Positions 38,915 to 44,910 of a stretch of 44,910 nt of DNA are shown here, one piece after another. Source of the DNA: Chloroflexi bacterium RBG_13_51_36 (GTDB taxonomy: Bacteria > Chloroflexota > Dehalococcoidia > GIF9 > AB-539-J10); NCBI GenBank assembly GCA_001796515.1, contig MGMS01000017.1:1-44910 (forward strand), written 5' to 3'. Every line of letters starts with the position of its first letter. The stretch's first letter is position 1. A program made the position numbers and the translations under genes. Under the pieces are notes generated by a model. The model was not told the DNA's origin. It ran no database searches and saw nothing but the letters and a program-made list of their open reading frames with translations.

Positions 38915-41900
38915 CTAGGAACCCCCCGCTATCCACTCGTCAGCAAGCTGCAGCAACTGGAGTGTGGTAATAGGCTCGTCGAAGCCGGGTGGTATCGCAC
39001 CCGCAATCCAGTCATCAGCAGCAGCAAGAAGGTCCGCGGTGTCAACCTCGTCATAGGGTTCATGCAGCCTGCGGTAGTAATCTACGATGTCTTCAGCGCG
39101 CACATCGACGACCTCAGAGCCTTCAATGCCTGCGACAACTTCGCCGTCAGGTGCTTCAATCAGGGCGAAGGTGATGGTGTATTCTCCAGGTTCGGTGAAG
39201 TTCAGGGTCCAATCTGTGGTAGCCGAGTAATCGGCTGGCAAGTCGAAGCCGGTCTCCGGACCCCAGTAACCGGAGTTTACGAACGTGTATTCATGCTCTT
39301 CCGAGTCCTTAGCCTTGAAGATGACATCACCGGGCCCGGTCGCACCAAACTTGAATCTCACATCATCATAGCCCCTGAATCCCAGTTCATCGGTCTCGAA
39401 CGTCACCGGCACCACTACCTCTTCGCCGACCACAATCAGCTCCGGTACTTCGTAGACAAACTTGTAGGTCGAGGGAGGTTCAAGAATTGTCATCTCCTCA
39501 TCCCCAAACCACGGGATGAAAAGAACATTATCACTAACGGCATCGCCCTCGCCATAGGGGTTGAGTGTCTCGTGGTATGGTCCACTGGCGTCACCCCACC
39601 AGTTGTAGGTGGCGTCAACATCTGTTGCCAGTTCTTCTATGGCGTCAACTCCATAATCGTTGCCAGCGATACTGTTGAAGTGGGCGACTACCTTGCTGGT
39701 ATCACCAGGCAAGTAGCCTACCAAAATAGCATAGGAGTTATCCTGCACATCATTCCCGGTAATGAGAGCTTCTGGATTCGGACCGAAGTATGAAGTCACC
39801 ATAATGCCCCCGGATACAGAGCCATCAGAGCTGGCTACGCCACGGTAACCGGAAATTGAATTGCCATCAATTGCCGCATAAGCTCCATCTCCAACTTCTA
39901 CGCCATATCCAACCCAGTCCCCGTCTCCGTTGCCGATGATGGTGTTACCGGAGACGTTGGCCACATTCCCTGTACCATCCACCAGAATGCCAACTCGCTC
40001 AATGTTGCGGAACTCGTTTCCAGAGATCGTCCAGTTCTGGCCACTTGTGGACCAAGTAAGCGCGATTCCCCATCCCAGATATTTTGCGTGACGAATATTC
40101 TCAATAATGGTGTTCGTAATCGACCCGCTCCCATGGGTACGAAGCGCCACTCTGATATTCTGGCCTTGTCCATCGAGGGTAACATCACTCAGGTGGAATT
40201 CGACACCTGCTTGTATCAGGAACCAGTCTTGTATGTTTTGATTGGGCTTGATGATTGTGGTGTCCTTGTCTTCGCCGATGATGGTCAGGTCCTTGTTGAT
40301 AACGATCTGGCCTACTTCAACATACGTCCCCGCCGCGACGGTAATGGTGTCGCCGGGCGAAGCAGCGTCAATAGCCGCCTGAATCGAAGAGAAACCTTCG
40401 TCGGTGTCCTGGTTCACTACCGGCGCAAAGCTTTCGCCATCAGGATACTCATCGTCCAACCATGGGACATAGAGCACATTGTCAGACACCTTATCACCCT
40501 GACTACCGATATTGAAGGTGTTGCCCGCGTGCTCTGGCCCGTTGGCTGAACCCCACCAGTTATCGGTGGCATCCACCTCCACAGCCCCCGCTTGGTCTAT
40601 GCCAGCAGCCGTGTTGTCGAAGATGTTGTTATAATGTGCCACTACTACGCTGGCGTCAGTCTCAAGGTAGCCAATGGCGATGCCCCAGGTATTGCCCGTA
40701 AGCGCGTTGCCCGTTATGGTAGCTTCCGTGCCAGACCCGTAGTAGTCCGTCACCAGAATGCCCGCGGATTCGGAAAAGTCCGACGCGACACCCAGGCAGT
40801 TCGTGATGGTGTTATCCGTGATAGTAGCGACCCCACCATAACCAACTTCGATGCCATAGTCCAGCCAGTCGCCCTCTCCCTTGCCGGTGTAGGTGTTACC
40901 TGTTACCAGGACGTTGTCGGCGCCTACCCAGACCCCCACTCTTTCGATGTCGGTGAAGGTGTTATTGCTGACTGTGGCGTTGTTGCCGTACACAACCACA
41001 CCGAAGCCCATATACTTGCTAGATTTCATATTCTTGATTATGTTGTTGTCAAGGGTTCCGGTACCGGGATCGGTATAGCGCACACCGCCATAAAGATTTC
41101 CATCCCCGTCAAGCGTCACGTTGCTCAGGTTGAACTCACCCGCGTTTACCCTGAAAAGGTAAGAGTCAGTAAACCCTGGATCCGGCTTGATGATGGTGGT
41201 GTCCTTGTTTTCGCCGATGATGGTCAGGTCCTTGTCGATAATGATCTGTTGCACGTGAACATACGTGCCCGCCATCACCCCTACGGTATCGCCAGGGTCG
41301 GCTGCATCAATGGCATCCTGGATGCTGCTGAAAATCGTCGGAACCTTGATGCCACTGCCACGAACGACCACGGCGCGGTCGAAGGTGTTGTTGTCGAGGA
41401 TGAGTTCGAGATCGAGGTCTCCGCTGTCGTCCTGAACCTGTACGGTGTTGCTGGTGAAAGTGTTGTCCTCAATGACAGCGTCCTCGATGCCATCCGCCGT
41501 ATAGAGGCCGTCGCTGCAGCCCGTCATGTCGTTGTCGGTGACCGTCAGGTTGCTGGCGACATAGAAGTAAAGCCCCAAATCCACTTCCTCTATGACGTTG
41601 GCCTGGACAGCATTCTCGTCGATGATGCCCATCGTCGCCGCAATCTTGTCTGGATCACCTTCAAGCCCGATGACACCAATCTCTACGCCCGCTGAGTTCT
41701 CCCCACCATTTCCGATCACGGTATTGTCGAGGATTTGATTGCCCGATACATCCTCGCTGAAGTTCAACTGCTCATATGCGCCGTAACGCGTATCGAGGCA
41801 TACTGTGATTCCGGCGCAGGTGAAGTCCTCGGCGGTTGCGGATGCCTCGATTGTGTTGTACTGGACGAGGTTATCGGAGCATGTGCGGTAACTCGGTGGA

Positions 41901-42481
41901 AGGGCGCCGAGGAAGATGCCTATACCTCCTCCGCCGGCAGCCACTGTATCAGCTATTATGTTGTTCGTTATTGTCCAGCCACTGCCTCCCCAGTTGGTAA
42001 TTCCCTGCACTGTGTCATTTACCTCCAGGTCATCAATGGTTACACCATTCACACCCCGAGCGAAGACGGCAAAGAAGAAGCCGGCCCCCTCGTCATTGTT
42101 GACAGTGAAATTGGTTATCTCTGCACCATCGGCGCCGGCATCAAGCCTGAAAGCGGTAGTGTAAGCACCACCAACCTTGTAAGGCACTCCGCTCGTGATT
42201 ACCGGTGTTTCGCCCGGATCTCCCGTAATCACTACTTGCTTATTCACGACAGCGCCGGCGTAGTCACCTGGTGCCACCATGATGGTATCGTCGGAAGACA
42301 CCTGGTTGACTGCATGCTGGATGGTCCTCCAGGGATTCCACCAGGTGCCTGTGCCCGTCTCATCGCTCCCGGTGGTAGAAACGTAGTACGTCGTTCCCGG
42401 ACTTGCCGCCACCGGCACTGCTATGATCAATGCCAGGCTTAGCGCCAGCACCGCGGCAAACAAAACAAAAGTCCTTTTCAT
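38915..42481 (-). CDS. Large secreted parallel beta-helix protein with a C-terminal DEW module
   Basis: 1188 residues. A signal peptide (1-26) is followed by 'TYYVSTTGSDETGTGTWWNPWRTIQHAVNQV', the usual opening of DUF1565/NosD-like right-handed beta-helices, then many short Asn/Thr/Gly-rich turns ('ITNNIIADT', 'VSNNTFTDIERVG'). Two long copies of one unit (about 318 residues each) both start near 'SSIQ.AIDAA.PGDT' and 'GTYV...I.I.KDLTIIGE.KDTTIIKP' and end at 'DATDNWWGSANGP' or 'DATYNWWGDASGP'. A beta-sandwich domain (about 1010-1130) follows, and the last 57 residues are the module shared with the 37324 and 44562 products ('PITTLQLLQLADEWIAGG'). Such helices bind or cleave polysaccharide or serve in adhesion; no catalytic site is evident. 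The ATG follows AAAGGAG. Confidence 0.88.
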   Translation of the reverse strand: MKRTFVLFAAVLALSLALIIAVPVAASPGTTYYVSTTGSDETGTGTWWNPWRTIQHAVNQVSSDDTIMVAPGDYAGAVVNKQVVITGDPGETPVITSGVPYKVGGAYTTAFRLDAGADGAEITNFTVNNDEGAGFFFAVFARGVNGVTIDDLEVNDTVQGITNWGGSGWTITNNIIADTVAAGGGGIGIFLGALPPSYRTCSDNLVQYNTIEASATAEDFTCAGITVCLDTRYGAYEQLNFSEDVSGNQILDNTVIGNGGENSAGVEIGVIGLEGDPDKIAATMGIIDENAVQANVIEEVDLGLYFYVASNLTVTDNDMTGCSDGLYTADGIEDAVIEDNTFTSNTVQVQDDSGDLDLELILDNNTFDRAVVVRGSGIKVPTIFSSIQDAIDAADPGDTVGVMAGTYVHVQQIIIDKDLTIIGENKDTTIIKPDPGFTDSYLFRVNAGEFNLSNVTLDGDGNLYGGVRYTDPGTGTLDNNIIKNMKSSKYMGFGVVVYGNNATVSNNTFTDIERVGVWVGADNVLVTGNTYTGKGEGDWLDYGIEVGYGGVATITDNTITNCLGVASDFSESAGILVTDYYGSGTEATITGNALTGNTWGIAIGYLETDASVVVAHYNNIFDNTAAGIDQAGAVEVDATDNWWGSANGPEHAGNTFNIGSQGDKVSDNVLYVPWLDDEYPDGESFAPVVNQDTDEGFSSIQAAIDAASPGDTITVAAGTYVEVGQIVINKDLTIIGEDKDTTIIKPNQNIQDWFLIQAGVEFHLSDVTLDGQGQNIRVALRTHGSGSITNTIIENIRHAKYLGWGIALTWSTSGQNWTISGNEFRNIERVGILVDGTGNVANVSGNTIIGNGDGDWVGYGVEVGDGAYAAIDGNSISGYRGVASSDGSVSGGIMVTSYFGPNPEALITGNDVQDNSYAILVGYLPGDTSKVVAHFNSIAGNDYGVDAIEELATDVDATYNWWGDASGPYHETLNPYGEGDAVSDNVLFIPWFGDEEMTILEPPSTYKFVYEVPELIVVGEEVVVPVTFETDELGFRGYDDVRFKFGATGPGDVIFKAKDSEEHEYTFVNSGYWGPETGFDLPADYSATTDWTLNFTEPGEYTITFALIEAPDGEVVAGIEGSEVVDVRAEDIVDYYRRLHEPYDEVDTADLLAAADDWIAGAIPPGFDEPITTLQLLQLADEWIAGGS
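39545..41440 (-). repeat. Two tandem intragenic copies, period about 955 bases, in the beta-helix gene
   Basis: Matching landmarks lie about 955 bases apart: the stretch encoding NWWG at about 39595 and 40553, and the stretch encoding DLTIIGE.KDTTIIKP at about 40250 and 41200. The copies are clearly diverged at DNA level. Borders are approximate. Confidence 0.7.
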
Positions 42482-42637
42482 CTTATTCTCCTTTCTTGTT
42501 TGTTATTTAGCTTTGCCTCACGAATATTCGAGGCTTTACTCCTTCGCCCAAGACCGACCCGTACCCCCTGTTGGGAAGGCACTCCATGAGTGAGGATGAC
42601 CTCAATAGGGTCGGTCGTCGCCGCAGCTTGCTGCCAT

Positions 42638-42667
42638 TTGCCGCAAATATACACGGCGTGATATAAT
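42638..42667 (+). promoter_or_regulatory. Extended -10 promoter-like site on the plus strand
   Basis: TTGCCG, 18 bases including TGA, then a perfect TATAAT. The hairpin at 42707-42734 follows within 40 bases, so a transcript of about 60 bases could arise, antisense to the beta-helix leader. Confidence 0.4.
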
Positions 42668-42706
42668 AAACACGGTGGTGGTTGACCGACCATCGCCAAA
42701 ACCAAA

Positions 42707-42734
42707 GAAGAGACCTGCTGCCGCAGGTCTCTTC
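42707..42734 (-). terminator. Perfect hairpin in the beta-helix gene leader, possible attenuator
   Basis: GAAGAGACCTGC, loop of four, GCAGGTCTCTTC: twelve pairs without a mismatch. On the minus strand it is followed by TTTGGTTTTGG, a poor but T-rich tail. It lies between the minus-strand promoter at 42971 and the gene start, so it would interrupt that leader; on the plus strand it could end a short RNA. Confidence 0.5.
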
Positions 42735-42970
42735 CTAATTTAGTTCACATTTTCCCGTTCGCCCTATCCGGTGTTCCTGGTCTTTTTCGGGCACGCCCTG
42801 TCGAGATGACGACTTCTTGTCGTGAGTTAGGCTCAGCAATAGTGGACATGCCTGCGTCATCGCATTCACCAGCGCCCCTTGACCTATGGTTAACTGCTCA
42901 GTTGCCTGAATGCAGCGTATTTCCCTTGCTACGCCAACGAATGAGTCTTTCAGACTACGGTAATCATGGT

Positions 42971-42998
42971 ATTATATGTTGGCGAATACAGTTGATAA
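42971..42998 (-). promoter_or_regulatory. Likely promoter of the beta-helix / Cys-rich / CFI-box operon
   Basis: TTATCA, 16 bases, perfect TATAAT on the minus strand. The resulting leader to the ATG at 42481 would be about 480 bases long and would contain the hairpin at 42707-42734. Confidence 0.45.
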
Positions 42999-43139
42999 GA
43001 ATAACAGCTAGGGGAAAAAAAGTCAATACCCCTGCTGGTACTTATCACAAAGTCGGCAATCGGCTGGCTTCTGGCGAGCAAGTTCTGAATGAATTATGAT
43101 TCACACAATGTGTAGGGGCATCAGTTCGGAGCAACAAGA

Positions 43140-43184
43140 AAAGAGCCGACCGCGCCTTGTGTTGAATGGCACGGTCGGCTCTTT
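43140..43184 (-). terminator. Rho-independent terminator of the CFI-box gene at 43234
   Basis: AAAGAGCCGACCG pairs perfectly over 13 bases with CGGTCGGCTCTTT; on the minus strand the second arm runs on as TTCTTGTT. It lies 49 bases after the stop. Confidence 0.8.
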
Positions 43185-43233
43185 AGTACGTTGGTTGTGG
43201 TCTCCTATGCTGAGACTATTCTCTCATACAACC

Positions 43234-44511
43234 TCACTGGTACGCTTCTCCTGTTCCCCATAAATCACCCGTGGCTTCGATTACCCAAACAATGGGGTCA
43301 ACGAGAAGCTCCCTGACCAGGGTTTTCAAGAAGCTGTTTCCTGATAGCAGATTCACGATAGGGGGACTAATCCGGTGGTAATACAGGGAGACAAATTGGG
43401 AGCCCGCGGTGCTTTCCAGCAATACGTTGTCTCGGAACTCTCGCAGTACATCCAGCTGCTTAGCAGTGGAAGTGCCGAGGGCTGTGGTTGCGAAACAACA
43501 ACCTCCGGGTTGGGCTGATGATTGTGTTGTGAATTGGTGAGTAGTACCCTCAACCACAGTTTCGTCATACTTGAGCTGCGCTTTATAATCATACTGAGTG
43601 CCAGAGCTGAGCGCGGTTTGCGACTTAGCATAGGTGCCACTTGCCGATTTGGACTCCCAGGCAGTATAAGACCAGGCAGAGTCAGCGGACTTCTTGTAGG
43701 CAAAGCGCACGTCCACGGAACTGAAGTCTCCCACAGTGAAGTTCATATTCAGAGTGGCTGAGCTGGTGGTTATGTCGGTGACAGCTTGTGTGGAAACCGT
43801 CGGGGACCCTGGAGGCAGTGCCTCGAAATGGGCTGTAACGGTTACGTTTTGAGCCGGCATGGTAAAGATAGTATTCTGGGCACTGGCATTTCCGAACCCA
43901 CCTGCTGGCGCCGTCCAGTTCACAAACTGATAGCCCTGTGCGGCTACTGCTTCTATACTCACTTCTGCGCCTTCAGCGTAAGGCGAGTCATCGGTCAAAT
44001 CAGTTGCCGTGCCGCCCACGTCCGGGTCTGCCGCCATGGTGAGCTCGTATAGTGCCTCCCCGCTCACGGTTATCGTGTTATCTCCGCCAGTGGGATTCAC
44101 CACCCCGTCGGCAGTGACCGTGCCGTTGATAACATAGTCTCCCGGGTCAGCATCGAGCGGGACGGTGAGGGTATAGGTGATCGTCTTAGTCGCGCCCGCG
44201 CCTACTCCAAGCCAGAGCCACTCAATCGTGGGATAGTGAAGAATTTTTAGCACACCACCATCGTTGGTGCCTTCGGTGAACTCCCACCCATCGGGAACGA
44301 TTTCTTGCAGTGCGAAGCCCTTGTCCTCGGCCAGGAGGCTCGTGAACTCAACCGTAATGTCTACCTCTCCTCCGGGCTCTACCACCTGTGGGTCTATAGT
44401 GCGAGACGAATCAGCCGTCGGCGCCGCCAGAACAACACTGAAAAGCGAAAGAAGAAGTATCACTGCTACCATGGCCGAAGTAACTGCCGTTCTTATCTTC
44501 ATGTCCCTCAT
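43234..44511 (-). CDS. Secreted modular protein ending in a CFI-box domain (paralog)
   Basis: 425 residues in the same order as the 35940 product: signal peptide (1-29), N-terminal module ('IDPQVVEPGGEVDITVEF', 'VGAGATKTITYTLTVP'), a B-repeat of a different subtype ('LTMAADPDVGGTATDL', 'GYQFVNWTAPAGGFGN', 'ITVTAHFE'-like end), a fibronectin-III-like domain, and the C-terminal domain 'CCFATTALGTSTAKQLDVLREFRDN', in which the first residues of the CFI-box differ from the usual FIATAAYG. 'LVRELLVDPIVWVIEATG' near the end is almost the same as in the paralog. The exchange of the B-repeat type while both ends stay similar shows domain replacement. The ATG follows AAAAGGAGGC. Confidence 0.86.
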   Translation of the reverse strand: MRDMKIRTAVTSAMVAVILLLSLFSVVLAAPTADSSRTIDPQVVEPGGEVDITVEFTSLLAEDKGFALQEIVPDGWEFTEGTNDGGVLKILHYPTIEWLWLGVGAGATKTITYTLTVPLDADPGDYVINGTVTADGVVNPTGGDNTITVSGEALYELTMAADPDVGGTATDLTDDSPYAEGAEVSIEAVAAQGYQFVNWTAPAGGFGNASAQNTIFTMPAQNVTVTAHFEALPPGSPTVSTQAVTDITTSSATLNMNFTVGDFSSVDVRFAYKKSADSAWSYTAWESKSASGTYAKSQTALSSGTQYDYKAQLKYDETVVEGTTHQFTTQSSAQPGGCCFATTALGTSTAKQLDVLREFRDNVLLESTAGSQFVSLYYHRISPPIVNLLSGNSFLKTLVRELLVDPIVWVIEATGDLWGTGEAYQ

Positions 44512-44561
44512 TTTGTCGCCTCCTTTTCAAACTTCTGAAGCATCTGTTTCTCATTCCTCCT

Positions 44562-44910
44562 TCATGTAGCAAGCCACTCGTCAACAAGGTCCAGCAGCTC
44601 GGGCGTTGTAATGGGGTCCTCGAAACACTGCGGAGCCGCATCCACGAGCCAGTCGTCCACAGCGGCAAGAAGTTCAGTAGTAGTGAGCTCATCTGGGTTG
44701 CCTTCTAGACCCCGATAGTATTCCCCGATGTTTGCGTACAGAGGAGTGTGGACGCACGTTCCATTGAGGCACGTATCAACGGTGCAGGGGTCCCCATCAT
44801 CGCAGTCTTGATACCACTCGCTCTCCGGAATCACGTCTTCCACACATGTCCCATTCAAACACGAGAAGTCATGGAAGTCACGTGTCCGCCAGACGCTGTC
44901 TCCAACACAG
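44562..44910 (-). CDS. Secreted Cys-rich protein with C-terminal DEW module, 5' end outside the window
   Basis: The frame is open to the window edge, so only the last 115 residues are seen. They match the end of the 37324 product: 'CVGDSVWRTRDFHDFSC', 'CDDGDPCTVDTCLNGTCVH', 'IGEYYRGLEGNPDELTTTEL' and 'PITTPELLDLVDEWLA'. The CFI-box gene follows 50 bases later, as the paralog pair 37324-35940 does with a wider gap. The N-terminal module and B-repeats are expected beyond the edge but cannot be checked. Confidence 0.82.
   Translation of the reverse strand, partial: CVGDSVWRTRDFHDFSCLNGTCVEDVIPESEWYQDCDDGDPCTVDTCLNGTCVHTPLYANIGEYYRGLEGNPDELTTTELLAAVDDWLVDAAPQCFEDPITTPELLDLVDEWLAT

Larger units (their letters stand above)
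42482..43139. other. Long leader/intergenic region ahead of the beta-helix gene
   Basis: About 660 bases holding a minus-strand promoter (42971-42998), a perfect 12-pair hairpin (42707-42734), a plus-strand promoter-like site (42638-42667), and a small stem near 42515-42537 just ahead of the ribosome binding site. No coding frame is believable; 42478-42705 (minus) and 42806-43099 (plus) look random. Confidence 0.45.

Noticed and set aside
38639-42442. Long plus-strand reading frames (384, 367 and 235 codons) across from the secreted protein genes
   Set aside because: They are shadows of the minus-strand genes at 37324 and 38915. They have no ribosome binding sites and their sequence is the frame-shifted image of repeats; the minus-strand products have signal peptides and known folds.
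42490-42545. c-di-GMP (GEMM) riboswitch ahead of the beta-helix gene
   Set aside because: The stretch AAAGCCTC...GAGGCAAAGCTA recalls the first half of the motif, but the second half is missing and the ribosome binding site follows at once.
1-44910. CRISPR array, complete insertion sequence or prophage
   Set aside because: I saw no regularly spaced direct repeats, no transposase with terminal repeats and no phage structural genes; only the decayed integrase points to mobile DNA.

Overview
The window looks like a chromosome segment of an uncultured, anaerobic-type member of Chloroflexota, most likely Dehalococcoidia. That placement is inferred from gene content and style only: FmdB-type zinc ribbons, a translin-like protein next to a two-domain ThiE, a RemA/DUF370-gmk block, CFI-box secreted proteins, and sigma70-type promoters placed so close to start codons that several mRNAs must be nearly leaderless. 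No rRNA marker is present to confirm it.

Left part (1-6.4 kb): a small monooxygenase-fold protein, an AEC-family transporter, and a minus-strand group made of a frameshifted fmdB, two small paralogous proteins flanking a NifX/NifB-like protein, an isoprenylcysteine-methyltransferase-like membrane protein and two SAM methyltransferases. A decayed tyrosine recombinase lies beside tRNA-Ser(UGA).

Central metabolic part (6.4-20.6 kb): sucCD and trpE, then a plus-strand set for CoA-ester oxidation (MaoC hydratase, two acyl-CoA dehydrogenases, 3-hydroxyacyl-CoA dehydrogenase). A minus-strand operon follows with an HMG-CoA-synthase-like/DUF35 fusion, a MenB/BadI-like crotonase and an SCP-x-type thiolase. 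Between them sits a minus-strand fmdB-fmdB-thiE-translin operon. Together the CoA genes suggest breakdown of a ring or branched side-chain acyl-CoA feeding the TCA module; the substrate is unknown.

Housekeeping part (20.6-34.6 kb): zinc-ribbon coiled-coil protein, gmk, remA-like, aroA and tyrA (minus strand), a sodium:solute symporter with birA, an MBL-fold protein, a GYD protein, divergent ybeY and mutS with back-to-back promoters, dxs (tail-overlapping mutS), and a geranylgeranyl-reductase-like flavoprotein.

Right part (34.6-44.9 kb): an accessory locus of modular secreted proteins, all on the minus strand except one small lipoprotein-like protein. Three share an N-terminal module of about 120 residues. 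One, or two, InlB-type B-repeats follow in most of them. They end either in a CFI-box domain or in a Cys-rich region plus a 55-residue C-terminal module that I do not recognise. That last module also ends a 1188-residue parallel beta-helix protein and a protein cut by the window edge. The pair (Cys-rich protein, then CFI-box protein) occurs twice in the same order with related leaders and terminators, so the locus grew by duplication and domain shuffling. This is the best candidate for an undescribed system in the window.
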